Of a stretch of DNA of 37,203 bases, positions 1 through 7,285 are shown one piece after another. How positions within the stretch are numbered: position 1 is the first letter of the stretch; the number at the start of each line of letters is the position of its first letter. The position numbers were made by a program, and so were the translations under genes. The stretch spans positions 1-37,203 of the forward strand of contig CACFWD010000009.1 of NCBI GenBank assembly GCA_902569975.1. Reading direction: 5' to 3'. Origin of the DNA: an uncultured Pelagibacteraceae bacterium. GTDB taxonomy: Bacteria > Pseudomonadota > Alphaproteobacteria > Pelagibacterales > Pelagibacteraceae. A model generated the notes under the pieces. That model saw nothing but the letters and a program-made list of their open reading frames with translations, did not search any database and was not told the origin of the DNA.

Positions 1-40
1 AGACAGCTGGCCTTTTAATACTTAATTCTGTAATGAACAT
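1..40 (-). CDS. RND efflux pump, N-terminal fragment (window edge)
   Basis: Only the first 13 codons are in the window; the gene runs off the left edge. Read on the minus strand from the ATG at 40-38 the peptide is MFITELSIKRPAV. This is the characteristic start of HAE/AcrB-type RND transporters, a short amphipathic segment with an IKRP motif just before the first membrane helix. The ATG directly abuts the stop codon of the adaptor gene at 41-43, which is the usual adaptor-pump operon order. Such pumps use the proton gradient to export hydrophobic compounds across the envelope. The family call rests on the start motif and the adaptor neighbour, and the substrate is unknown. Confidence 0.75.
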   Translation of the reverse strand, partial: MFITELSIKRPAV

Positions 41-910
41 TTAATTTTTAATTGGTTTAATCTTTCCTCTTGGTCTCACTTTTTTTAGACCCTCTGCAAC
101 TATAAGGTCACCTTCATTTATACCTGAGATAATTTCTACTTTACCATCCCCTCTTAAACCTATTTCAACCTCAATTTTATTTGCTATATTGTCATCAGAG
201 ACAATATAAATAAAAGATTTTTCACCTTCCATCATAATACTTGTGTCTGGCACACTTAATGAGTTTCTTAAATTAAATTTGACCGTAATTTCTAGCAGAG
301 ATCCAGATAATAATTCTAAATTATTATTATTAATCTTAATTCTTGATAACAAACTTCTGGTGTCAGCATTTATTCTACTTGAAATAAAATCTATCTCACC
401 AGTAAAAATTTTATTTTTATAGCTAGATACTTTCGCTTCAACTGGCAATCCTTTTTTAATGAATGCTGAATAACTTTCAGGAACTTTTATATCTGAATAA
501 ATTGTTGAATTATCATCGAGTGTAATTATAAAAATATTATCTGAAACAAATATATCTTCAGTTAATCCAGTATATCCTAATACTCCATCGAAAGGTGCTA
601 ATATACTTCCACTTTTAAGGTTAAGAATTAAATCACCTTTTTTTACTTTATTCTTTAGATTTAATTCACCCTGAACATCATCTTTCCTAATTTTAAATGT
701 TTTGTTTTTATTTGAAATTGCAGTACCAAAAGTCTCCAATTTTTCTGAAAATTGATCAATTATAACATTTGTAACGATTATTCCTGGAGGTGGAATTTTA
801 CTGAATTTTTTTTTGAAATGATTCCCAATCATTGTTCTTGCAGTAATAACAATCGCTATGATGAGAAAAAAACTTGTGACAATAGTTATAATTTTTGTAG
901 ATCTTTTCAT
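41..910 (-). CDS. RND efflux periplasmic adaptor (membrane fusion protein), short form
   Basis: A 289-aa protein with one N-terminal membrane anchor (about residues 7-26). It then has the lipoyl/barrel-sandwich halves (VKKGDLILNL, then ILAPFDGVLG), a beta-barrel domain and a membrane-proximal domain ending in a GINEGDLIVAEGL-type segment, as in the AcrA/MexA/HlyD family. It should link the inner-membrane RND pump encoded immediately downstream to the outer-membrane exit duct. It is clearly shorter than typical AcrA-like adaptors (about 370-400 aa). The reason is visible: the two lipoyl halves are joined by only a few residues, so the coiled-coil alpha-hairpin that normally touches TolC is missing. 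It lies 5 bp after the sulfurtransferase gene, so it may belong to the same transcript as msrA-sseA. Family assignment is firm; substrate and partner duct are unknown. Confidence 0.85.
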   Translation of the reverse strand: MKRSTKIITIVTSFFLIIAIVITARTMIGNHFKKKFSKIPPPGIIVTNVIIDQFSEKLETFGTAISNKNKTFKIRKDDVQGELNLKNKVKKGDLILNLKSGSILAPFDGVLGYTGLTEDIFVSDNIFIITLDDNSTIYSDIKVPESYSAFIKKGLPVEAKVSSYKNKIFTGEIDFISSRINADTRSLLSRIKINNNNLELLSGSLLEITVKFNLRNSLSVPDTSIMMEGEKSFIYIVSDDNIANKIEVEIGLRGDGKVEIISGINEGDLIVAEGLKKVRPRGKIKPIKN

Positions 911-915
911 TTTAT

Positions 916-1728
916 TTAAATAATTCCGTATTCAGACCATGAACCATCATAAATACAAGGAAGATATTTATCATTTATTAGAGAATATGCTAGTGCCAAT
1001 ACACTTGCCGTAACTCCTGAGCCACAAGAAAACACAAGATTTTTACTGTAGTCAACTTTAAGTAAATTAAATTTATCTTTGATTTTTTCTTTGCTAATAA
1101 ATGTACGATCTTCATTTATTAACTCAGAGTAGGGTAAACAAAAAGAATTTTCAATTGAGCCACTTCTTAAACCTTTTCTGGGTTCAGCAACTTTTCCTTC
1201 AAATCTCTCTCTACTTCTAGCATCAATAACAGTAAATTCATTTTTATATATATTTTCATCTATTTGTTTTTTATTTTTTACAAGGTTTATATTTTCTTGA
1301 CATGAATATTCAGAAGTTTCAATAACCACTTTATTTCTATCTGTAGTTTTTTTTTCTTTTTTCCATTTTTTAAATCCTCCATTTAGCACATGTACCAGAT
1401 TTGGATTATGACCAAAGTAGATTAAGTTATACCAACATCTACAAGAGCTAATAACATCGGAGTTATCATAAATTACTATTCTATCTTTATTTTTTATACC
1501 CATATTGCTCATTATTTTTTGCCACAACTTTATACTTGTCAACATATGAGGTAAATCTGTATCAAGTTTTGAATTTTTATCTAAATCAAAAAAAATTGCA
1601 TTTGGTATATGATCCTCTTTATATTCCTCAAAGCCATTTCTTTTAGTTTGAGGCATGTGCCAAGAACTATCAATAATTTTCACATTATCAAAATTCTCTT
1701 CTAACCAATTAGTTTCTACTAAAGACAT
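916..1728 (-). CDS. sseA: 3-mercaptopyruvate/thiosulfate sulfurtransferase (two rhodanese domains)
   Basis: A 270-aa two-domain rhodanese. The N-terminal domain (about 1-125) is the inactive copy. The C-terminal domain carries the catalytic loop CGSGVTA with the cysteine at about residue 235, the EPRKGLRSG segment, and the YDGSWSEYG ending typical of SseA-like enzymes. The CGSGVTA form favours 3-mercaptopyruvate over thiosulfate (CRKGVTA in classical rhodanese). It moves sulfur from 3-mercaptopyruvate to acceptors such as cyanide or thiols in the cytoplasm. An in-frame start 16 codons upstream exists (1776), but it would overlap msrA by 46 bp and adds a basic non-family extension. The ATG at 1728, 2 bp after the msrA stop and starting MSLVETNWL, matches the family start. 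Its pairing with msrA suggests a sulfur/redox operon. Confidence 0.9.
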   Translation of the reverse strand: MSLVETNWLEENFDNVKIIDSSWHMPQTKRNGFEEYKEDHIPNAIFFDLDKNSKLDTDLPHMLTSIKLWQKIMSNMGIKNKDRIVIYDNSDVISSCRCWYNLIYFGHNPNLVHVLNGGFKKWKKEKKTTDRNKVVIETSEYSCQENINLVKNKKQIDENIYKNEFTVIDARSRERFEGKVAEPRKGLRSGSIENSFCLPYSELINEDRTFISKEKIKDKFNLLKVDYSKNLVFSCGSGVTASVLALAYSLINDKYLPCIYDGSWSEYGII

Positions 1729-1730
1729 CC

Positions 1731-2174
1731 TTACTTTTTTTCTAAATATTTTTGATGATATTCTTCTGCTGGACAATAATTTTTTATTAGAGATATTTTT
1801 GTTACAACTTTTCCTGATAATCTTGAATTTGTTTCTTGGAGTACTTTTTCTGCAATTTTTTTTTGATTATCATTAATATAAAATATCTCACTTCTATACT
1901 GGGTTCCAAAATCTGGACCTTGTGAGTTAAGTGTTGTAGGATCATGAATTTGAAAGAAAATTTTTAGAATTTTTTCATATGTTATAATTTTTTCATCAAA
2001 ATCAAGTTTAACAACCTCAGCATGATTTGTATTACCAGTACAAACTTCTTTATAGTTTGTTACGGAGCTATTTCCACCACAGTATCCAACCTCTGTTTTG
2101 ATAATACCATTAATTTTACTAAATTTAATTTCTGGTCCCCAAAAACATCCAAGTGCTAAAACTGCTATTTCCAT
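1731..2174 (-). CDS. msrA: Peptide-methionine (S)-S-oxide reductase
   Basis: A 147-aa MsrA. The catalytic GCFWGPE motif is at residues 9-15 with the nucleophilic Cys10. The family segments GY-CGG, T-H-AEVV-, FF-IHDPTT-N-QG-D-GTQYRS and PAEEYHQ-YL are all present in order. It reduces methionine S-sulfoxide in proteins and free methionine, using thioredoxin-type reductants. It is slightly shorter than many MsrA proteins (about 160-210 aa), lacking the long C-terminal tail with extra resolving cysteines. A cysteine in YCPAEEYHQ, near residue 134, could serve that role instead. It heads a minus-strand run with sseA and the RND pair, divergent from the DMT exporter across a 35-bp gap. Confidence 0.93.
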   Translation of the reverse strand: MEIAVLALGCFWGPEIKFSKINGIIKTEVGYCGGNSSVTNYKEVCTGNTNHAEVVKLDFDEKIITYEKILKIFFQIHDPTTLNSQGPDFGTQYRSEIFYINDNQKKIAEKVLQETNSRLSGKVVTKISLIKNYCPAEEYHQKYLEKK

Positions 2175-2209
2175 TGATTATGTATTAAATTAATTTACAA
2201 ATTATTCAT

Positions 2210-3094
2210 ATGCTTAGTAAAAATCAATTGGGTTTTTTGTACATGTTTTTGTCTATATGTGCATTTTCCCTTATGGATGTAATAGTAAAATGGTCTGTAG
2301 AATATCCTATAGGGCAAGTATTATTTTTTAGAGGCTTTTTTGGAATAATTTTTTATTTTTTTATAATTCCAAGAGAGCGTCTCCATAATTTTTATAAAAC
2401 AAAAAGACCAGGTTTACACTTTCTAAGATGTGCATCAGGATTAATTGCCCTAGTTGCAATTTTCATAGCTTTGAGGAAATTACCTCTTGCTACTGTTGTA
2501 AGTATTTCTTTTGCAGCACCAATTTTTACAACAATTTTTTCAATATTTTTACTTAGTGAGAAAGTTGGAATTTTTAGATGGTTGGCAGTAATTATTGGAT
2601 TTTTTGGGATTTTAATTATAACTGAGCCAGGAATAAGTCAGCTAAATATCTATTATTTATTCCCAATAATTTTTTGCTTAGGGTTATCTTATGTTGCAAT
2701 AACAATTCGACAACTTTCTACAACAGAACCTGTATGGTTAATTTCTTTTTATTTTTCACTTTCTATAACTTTGTTGAGCTTTTTAACAATTCCTAAGGGC
2801 TGGGTAATGCCAAGCTTAAATCATTTAATTTTATTATCTTTTATTGGTATTTTTGGAGGTGTTGCTAATCTATGGTTGAGTCAATCATATAAATACTCTG
2901 AAGTCTCCTTAGTAACTCCGCTTAAATATCTTGCGTTAGTTTTTGCAATAATATTTGGTTATTTTATTTGGGGAGAGGTTCCAACAGTAAAAACTATTAT
3001 CGGAGCCTTTCTGGTGATTATTTCAACTTTGATCATTTTTAGAAGAGAAATTTATAATAAAAAAATTATTGGTTCAACAACAGTAAATGACTAA
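2210..3094 (+). CDS. EamA/DMT-superfamily transporter
   Basis: A 294-aa integral membrane protein with about ten predicted hydrophobic helices arranged as two EamA repeats (roughly residues 8-140 and 150-282). The repeats show typical features: an early FSLMDVIVKW segment, RGFFG, a VSISFAAPIFTTIFSIFLLSE helix in repeat 1, and LVTPLKYLALVFAIIFGYFIWGE closing repeat 2. Drug/metabolite transporters of this type usually export amino acids, nucleobases or other small metabolites. The substrate cannot be read from sequence. Its stop overlaps the start of the downstream glycosylase gene by 8 bp, so the two are probably translationally coupled, though no functional link is obvious. Confidence 0.88.
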   Translation: MLSKNQLGFLYMFLSICAFSLMDVIVKWSVEYPIGQVLFFRGFFGIIFYFFIIPRERLHNFYKTKRPGLHFLRCASGLIALVAIFIALRKLPLATVVSISFAAPIFTTIFSIFLLSEKVGIFRWLAVIIGFFGILIITEPGISQLNIYYLFPIIFCLGLSYVAITIRQLSTTEPVWLISFYFSLSITLLSFLTIPKGWVMPSLNHLILLSFIGIFGGVANLWLSQSYKYSEVSLVTPLKYLALVFAIIFGYFIWGEVPTVKTIIGAFLVIISTLIIFRREIYNKKIIGSTTVND

Positions 3095-3722
3095 GGCCCC
3101 AAAATATTGGAGTAAAGCAAAAAATTACTTATCTAAAAAAGATAAGATAATGTCAAAATTAATAAATAGCTACAAGAGTCCATCAGAAACCATATTGACA
3201 TCCAGAAAGGATATTTTTTTTTCATTATGCAAGAGTATAATAGGACAACAGATCAGTGTTGCAGCTGCCAACTCTGTTTTTTATAAATTTAAAAAAAAAT
3301 GTAATTATAAAATTAATGCTAAAAATGTTTCTAAACTTACTTTTGGGCAGTTAAAAAGTTGTGGTTTGAGTAGACAAAAGGTTTTAGGAATCAAAAACTT
3401 GTCAAAGCAAATATTAAATAAATCTTTTAATCCTAAATTAATAAGTAAAATGAGCGATGAGGATGCAATAATTTATTTATCAAATCTAAGACAAATAGGT
3501 AGATGGTCTGCAGAAATGATACTACTTTTTACCTATAACAGATCAAATATTTGGCCCACACAAGATATTGGACTTTTAAGAGCTATTTCAAAAAATTATA
3601 ATAAAAAATATTTACCACCTATGAAATTTGTTAATTTGCTTCAAAAAAGATATTCGCCTTATTGCTCTGTAGCAACATGGTATTTATGGCGTAGCATTGA
3701 TCCAGAACCTATTCAATACTAA
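3087..3722 (+). CDS. AlkA-like DNA-3-methyladenine glycosylase (HhH-GPD)
   Basis: A 211-aa HhH-GPD superfamily DNA glycosylase. The conserved IIGQQISVAAA segment is at about 51-61. The helix-hairpin-helix LRQIGRWSAEMILL lies at about 134-147, followed by WPTQDIGLLRA with the catalytic aspartate at about residue 160. This pattern matches the AlkA/Mag subfamily, which removes alkylated purines such as 3-methyladenine to start base excision repair. It has no N-terminal TBP-like domain (compare about 280 aa in E. coli AlkA), so it resembles short Mag-type enzymes. No iron-sulfur cysteine loop is seen at the C-terminus, arguing against Nth/MutY. It overlaps the DMT gene upstream by 8 bp and the convergent DUF1330 gene by 14 bp. 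Confidence 0.87.
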   Translation: MTKAPKYWSKAKNYLSKKDKIMSKLINSYKSPSETILTSRKDIFFSLCKSIIGQQISVAAANSVFYKFKKKCNYKINAKNVSKLTFGQLKSCGLSRQKVLGIKNLSKQILNKSFNPKLISKMSDEDAIIYLSNLRQIGRWSAEMILLFTYNRSNIWPTQDIGLLRAISKNYNKKYLPPMKFVNLLQKRYSPYCSVATWYLWRSIDPEPIQY

Positions 3723-4008
3723 AACCTTCGACTATTTGCATATGTCGTAAAGTTGTCTTTTTAGCGATAGCCCATCCTGCTTGATACTCTTTTGATTTAT
3801 GACACTCAACAGCTTTTTGATAATTTGGAAACTGCCAAATTACAGTTCTTATGAAACTATCACCATCAAAAGCTTCATATTTGCCGCCCCTTACTAAAGC
3901 AACCCCACCATAACTTTTAATAATTGGTGTTACAGTCTCTGCATATTTTTTTAAATTTTCCTGATTATCTATTTTGGTGTATAAACTAATCCAATACGCT
4001 TTTTTCAT
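3709..4008 (-). CDS. DUF1330 family protein
   Basis: A 99-aa protein with the dimeric alpha/beta-barrel (ferredoxin-like) pattern of DUF1330: AYWISLYTKI at the start, a Y---V-P-I--YGG--LVRGG segment, then VIWQFPNYQKAVECHKSKEYQ. The FP----A---Y-S-EY signature is clear. The biochemical role of the family is not established. The protein is probably cytoplasmic, since no signal peptide is seen. It directly follows the GT17 gene (gap 0 bp) and converges on the glycosylase gene with a 14-bp overlap, so there is no room for a separate terminator. Confidence 0.82.
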   Translation of the reverse strand: MKKAYWISLYTKIDNQENLKKYAETVTPIIKSYGGVALVRGGKYEAFDGDSFIRTVIWQFPNYQKAVECHKSKEYQAGWAIAKKTTLRHMQIVEGFSIE

Positions 4009-4899
4009 TTAGTCAATCCATTTTTTAAATTTATTTAAATTGTTATTTATATAAGATGGTAACTTATCTAAATCACATCTTTCTAATAAGTTTCCGGCTC
4101 CCATTTTTTGATTTCTCTTATCAATTGTAAGATCATAAATTGCTTTTCTACTTTTAATTAAATTCTCAATTTCTTCAATTGATAACGGATTTATTTCAAA
4201 CTCTCGATGATGTAAATATGATTTTAGTTTGAATCTTATCTCTTCAGGAGATTTGATATTAGTAAAATGCCAACCTCCATTGTTAATAAATTTTATGTTT
4301 GAATACTTAGTTTTTGAGAAAAAAATATCAAGTCTATAAAAAGGATAATTTCTTACTTTTATATTTCTTAACCATTGTGGAGATTTTAAATATTTTTTTT
4401 TGCATGATCTCGTACCAACCCAATTTTGACTCGGTAATTTCAGATTAAATTTATAATAAAACATTTCTTGATTAAAAAAAAATAACTTTTCTTTAAAGTT
4501 TTTAAATTTGACCTCTTTTAAATTAGGTATTTCATCAACATCTGAAATTAATATAATATCATCATCATCTGCATGATTTAGACCATTAGTTATAAAGTTT
4601 CTTTGACCATTTTCCCTGTAAACAGCATTAAAAATATACTTTATTGATTTTTCTTTTTCGGTATCACCACTGTTTATAGTTTTAATTTCAGAGGGTTCAT
4701 TATCGTAAATTAAGTATATTATTTTATCTTTAAATTTTGAAAAATTTTTAATATCAAAATTTAAATTTCTTTGTTCGCCCTTATGAGTAAATAAACTTTC
4801 AACAATTACAAAATAGTCTACATACTGATTTAATGTATTTAGCCTAACATCAAGCACTACGTTCTCATCAAAATACATAAAGCAATCAAATATTTTCAT
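4009..4899 (-). CDS. GT17 family glycosyltransferase
   Basis: A 296-aa protein resembling glycosyltransferase family 17 (the beta-1,4-mannosyl-glycoprotein GlcNAc-transferase type). It starts with MKIFDCFMYFDE, continues with YFVIVES--TH-G----L-F, and has an ILISDVDEIPN metal-binding region (DVDE at about residues 120-123). A later GGWHFTNI segment is also typical of the family. Bacterial members presumably add sugars to surface polysaccharide or to small acceptors; the substrate here is unknown. No membrane helix or signal peptide is visible, so it should act in the cytoplasm. The gene abuts the DUF1330 gene and is divergent from the phosphoribosyltransferase. It is not next to a polysaccharide cluster, so its pathway cannot be inferred from neighbours. 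Confidence 0.83.
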   Translation of the reverse strand: MKIFDCFMYFDENVVLDVRLNTLNQYVDYFVIVESLFTHKGEQRNLNFDIKNFSKFKDKIIYLIYDNEPSEIKTINSGDTEKEKSIKYIFNAVYRENGQRNFITNGLNHADDDDIILISDVDEIPNLKEVKFKNFKEKLFFFNQEMFYYKFNLKLPSQNWVGTRSCKKKYLKSPQWLRNIKVRNYPFYRLDIFFSKTKYSNIKFINNGGWHFTNIKSPEEIRFKLKSYLHHREFEINPLSIEEIENLIKSRKAIYDLTIDKRNQKMGAGNLLERCDLDKLPSYINNNLNKFKKWID

Positions 4900-4947
4900 A
4901 ATCGTTTTTTGGTCTTTTTTATTTTGTTTAATATGATAAATGAATTT

Positions 4948-5466
4948 ATGGCAGATAAATTAATTATTTCTTTTGAAGAGTATACAAAAATAGTTGAAAA
5001 ATTAGCTATTCAAATACATAAAAATTACAAACCAACAGTTTTAGTTGGTATTATGAGGGGCGCTGCTCCGATTATAGATATTTTATCCAGAATATTGAAA
5101 CTACCAATAGCTTATATTGTAATCCAAAGTTATTCAGGTGAGGGTCTTGAGGATAAACAGGGGCAGTTAATGTTTGCTAGGGAAATAAGCTCTTTAGCAA
5201 AAGATAAAGATTTCAAAAAAGTATTATTAATTGATGATTTATCAGACACAGGTCTCACATTAAATAAAAGCATTGAATGGCTCAAAAACTACGGACCCAC
5301 AAAAAACTTTATTCAAGAGGTCAAAACAGCATGCCTATGGAAAAAAAAATCTTCAACTTTTGAGCCTGATTTTTGTCCTATTAGATTAGATACTGATCCT
5401 TGGATTGTTCAACCAACTGAACATTATGAAGAGTTAAGTATAGAGGAAATAATTAAGAAAAATTAA
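4948..5466 (+). CDS. Purine-type phosphoribosyltransferase (salvage)
   Basis: A 172-aa type I phosphoribosyltransferase. The PRPP-binding loop VLLIDDLSDTGLTL lies at about residues 92-105. An N-terminal VLVGIMRGAAPI segment carries the PPi-loop arginine. The C-terminal DPWIVQPTEHYEE resembles the WIV-P-E ending of hypoxanthine/xanthine PRTs of the Hpt1/COG2236 type. It would convert a purine base plus PRPP into its nucleotide in the cytoplasm. I chose the ATG at 4948 (MADKLIISFEEY) because the longer reading from 4909 begins with a hydrophobic non-family stretch; 4933 is also possible. No Shine-Dalgarno is visible. The convergent neighbour is a purine permease, which supports uptake plus salvage. 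The exact base is unproven. Confidence 0.82.
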   Translation: MADKLIISFEEYTKIVEKLAIQIHKNYKPTVLVGIMRGAAPIIDILSRILKLPIAYIVIQSYSGEGLEDKQGQLMFAREISSLAKDKDFKKVLLIDDLSDTGLTLNKSIEWLKNYGPTKNFIQEVKTACLWKKKSSTFEPDFCPIRLDTDPWIVQPTEHYEELSIEEIIKKN

Positions 5467-5491
5467 TAGGGCTAGATAACTCTAGCCCTAT
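5466..5491. terminator. Bidirectional hairpin terminator between PRT and permease genes
   Basis: A perfect 11-bp inverted repeat, ATAGGGCTAGA (5466-5476) and TCTAGCCCTAT (5481-5491), around a 4-nt TAAC loop. It sits exactly in the short gap between two convergent genes. It is far more GC-rich than its surroundings, and A/T-rich flanks on both sides provide weak U-tracts in either direction. The first base is the last base of the phosphoribosyltransferase stop codon. Confidence 0.85.
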
Positions 5492-5500
5492 CAAAATATT

Positions 5501-6811
5501 TTAAGAAACTACAAAACTAATAACACTTAAAATTGCAATTACCCATATTGCTGGTGAAGTGCTTGAAAATTTACCAGTGAATATTTTTATCAAAGCATAT
5601 GACACAAACGCAAGAGCAATACCATTGCTGATGCTATAAGTTAACGGCATAGTTATCATTGCTAGAATTGCAGGAGCTGACTCAGAAATGTCTTTCCATT
5701 CTATGTCAGTAATATTTCTAATAAACAAAACTGAAACAAAAAGTAAAGCTGCGCCATCAATCTGTTTAGGTAAACTTGTTGCAAGAGGTGCAAAAAATAT
5801 ACATGCTAAGAAAAGTAATCCAATTACAAGCGAAGTCATTCCAGTTTTTCCACCAGCTTTAACTCCAGCACCAGACTCTACATAACTTGTAACTGTTGAT
5901 GTTCCCATCATTGCACCAGCGACAGTACCTACGCTATCTGAGAGCATGGCTTTATTAATGTCTTGAACTTTTCCATTCTTATCAACTTTTCCTGCAACAT
6001 TAGCAACAGAAGTTAATGTCCCTGCTGTATCAAAAAAATCAATAAAGAGTAAAGTGAATATTACTGTAGACATTCCAGCAGTCATTGCAGCTGAAAGGTC
6101 AAATTCAAATAAATATGTCATTGGTGGAGGTGAACTTGCAATTCCATTAAATTTTGCAAGACCAGTTGCCCAAGCAATAATACTAAATGCTAAAATTCCA
6201 ATAATAATATTTCCTTTAACATTCATTTTTTCCAAAACAATTATTGCGATAAAGGTTGCGCATCCTAGAAGAACTAATGGATCACCAAGATTTCCTAATT
6301 GGACTAAGGTCACAGGATTATCAACTACAACTTCCATTATTTGAAGACCAATGATAGCTAAAAATAATCCTATTCCAGCTCCAATTCCAAGTTTTAAACT
6401 TTTAGGAATTGAATTAATTAACCAAGCTCTTATCGGAGTAAGTGATATTATTAAAAAAAGTACACCTGCAACAAGAACAGCACCCAAAGCCTCTTGTGGT
6501 GTATAGCCCATTCCAGCGCAGACCCCAAAAGCAACAAAAGCATTTATACCCATTCCTGGAGCAAGACCAATTGGCCAAGTTTTTCCATAAAAAGCCATAA
6601 TAAAACAAGCTAGTGCTGTTGCTAGAATTGTTGCTGTATAAACGGCTCCAAAATCGAAAAAGCCTTTTTCTGGTCCAGCAAATTCACCAGATAAAATAAA
6701 TGGATTTAAAAACATAATGTAGGCCATTGTTAAAAATGTAGTAACACCAGCGATTACTTCTGTTTTGAAATCAGTATTGTGTTTTTTATAATTAAAATAA
6801 TTATCGAGCAT
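5501..6811 (-). CDS. NCS2/AzgA-type purine permease
   Basis: A 436-aa polytopic membrane protein with the layout of AzgA/GhxP/PurP permeases. It starts FNYKKHNTDFKTEVIAGVTTFLTMAYIMFLNP, shown here as NTDFKTEVIAGVTTFLTMAY and the following NP. It also has GLAPGMGINAFVAF, GIGAGIGLFLAIIGLQ, FDTAGTLTSVA and MGTSTVTSYVESGAGV. About 12-14 hydrophobic helices are visible. Members are proton symporters for adenine, guanine or hypoxanthine; the exact base is not deducible. A strong AGGAGG Shine-Dalgarno sits 5 nt before the ATG, unusual in this window, and the 126-bp upstream gap contains a bulged hairpin and a palindrome. Convergence with a purine phosphoribosyltransferase supports a purine-uptake role, in line with recycling of dissolved nucleobases. 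Confidence 0.9.
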   Translation of the reverse strand: MLDNYFNYKKHNTDFKTEVIAGVTTFLTMAYIMFLNPFILSGEFAGPEKGFFDFGAVYTATILATALACFIMAFYGKTWPIGLAPGMGINAFVAFGVCAGMGYTPQEALGAVLVAGVLFLIISLTPIRAWLINSIPKSLKLGIGAGIGLFLAIIGLQIMEVVVDNPVTLVQLGNLGDPLVLLGCATFIAIIVLEKMNVKGNIIIGILAFSIIAWATGLAKFNGIASSPPPMTYLFEFDLSAAMTAGMSTVIFTLLFIDFFDTAGTLTSVANVAGKVDKNGKVQDINKAMLSDSVGTVAGAMMGTSTVTSYVESGAGVKAGGKTGMTSLVIGLLFLACIFFAPLATSLPKQIDGAALLFVSVLFIRNITDIEWKDISESAPAILAMITMPLTYSISNGIALAFVSYALIKIFTGKFSSTSPAIWVIAILSVISFVVS

Positions 6812-6837
6812 AATTCCTCCTAGTTGTTTGATAATTA

Positions 6838-6867
6838 TTAGATTCTTTAAGAATATACTCTTTCTAA
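6838..6867 (-). promoter_or_regulatory. Bulged hairpin in the permease 5' leader
   Basis: On the minus strand this reads TTAG, a 9-nt bulge, ATTCT, a 3-nt loop, AGAAT, CTAA. The two stacked stems are an outer TTAG/CTAA and an inner ATTCT/AGAAT. It lies about 15-20 nt before the AGGAGG of the permease gene. It could be a regulatory leader structure or chance in AT-rich DNA. No known purine-riboswitch core is recognisable. Confidence 0.3.
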
Positions 6868-6889
6868 TTAAGGGTTATTCACATTATTC

Positions 6890-6901
6890 AACTTATAAGT
6901 T
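6890..6901. promoter_or_regulatory. 12-bp palindrome in the permease/lipoprotein divergent region
   Basis: AACTTATAAGTT is a perfect 12-bp palindrome placed near the middle of the 126-bp divergent gap between the purine permease and the small lipoprotein gene. It could be an operator or part of overlapping promoters. No second copy was noticed in the window, so the role is a guess. Confidence 0.25.
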
Positions 6902-6937
6902 TATATTTATGCCATATTTTTTGACTAATATTAAAAA

Positions 6938-7243
6938 ATGAAAAAAACTTTTTTAATAATAATTTTTTGTGTCCCACTTTTTATCTTTTCAGGATGTCAG
7001 ACGGTTAAAAATAAAACTGACGCAATTGTTGAGAAAGAAAATGAAAAGTTAAGCAAATATATCGGAAAATCCTCAAATGAGTTAAGACTAGATCTTGGTA
7101 AACCAGATGAAGATTTTAGCAATGAAAAAGGTAATCTCGAGCTAGTTTATAAGACTAAAAAATATGGGATTTTATGCGAAAGAAGATTTGAAATTGATTC
7201 AAATTATGTAGTTATTGGATTTGTTTCTAATGGATGTTTTTAG
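6938..7243 (+). CDS. Small lipoprotein, possibly BamE/SmpA-like fold
   Basis: A 101-aa protein with a lipoprotein signal: a basic start, a hydrophobic stretch and the lipobox FSGC, giving an acylated Cys at about residue 20. A short helical segment follows (TDAIVEKENEKLSKY). The C-terminal part, IGKSSNELRLDLGKPDEDF then LELVYKTKKYGILCERRFEID, resembles the G-s--ev---LG-Pd pattern of SmpA/BamE-type domains, where a helix precedes two or three strands. Two cysteines (GILCERR and SNGCF) could form a disulfide. It is expected in the periplasm or outer membrane. It is monocistronic and ends at a hairpin shared with hsp20. BamE-like homology is a suggestion from the motif only. Confidence 0.78.
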   Translation: MKKTFLIIIFCVPLFIFSGCQTVKNKTDAIVEKENEKLSKYIGKSSNELRLDLGKPDEDFSNEKGNLELVYKTKKYGILCERRFEIDSNYVVIGFVSNGCF

Positions 7244-7250
7244 TTCACTC

Positions 7251-7269
7251 GCGGAGATTATATCTCCGC
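7251..7269. terminator. Hairpin between lipoprotein and hsp20 genes
   Basis: A perfect 8-bp stem, GCGGAGAT (7251-7258) and ATCTCCGC (7262-7269), with a 3-nt loop. It is conspicuously GC-rich in an AT-rich region and lies in the 42-bp gap between two convergent genes, so it probably ends both transcripts. The U-tract on either side is poor, so termination strength is uncertain. Confidence 0.72.
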
Positions 7270-7285
7270 AAGCAAGGTTATTTAC

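Noticed and set aside
916-1776. Longer sulfurtransferase start at 1776
   Set aside because: The 16 extra residues (MSSRRISSKIFRKKVR) are the msrA 3' end read in another frame and are not family-like; the ATG at 1728 fits the 2-bp gap after msrA.
6054-6344. 96-codon plus-strand frame inside the permease gene
   Set aside because: It is a shadow of the membrane-protein codons on the opposite strand with no independent support.
6812-6937. Purine riboswitch before the NCS2 permease
   Set aside because: The three-way-junction core sequences of the purine aptamer are not recognisable; only generic hairpins are seen.
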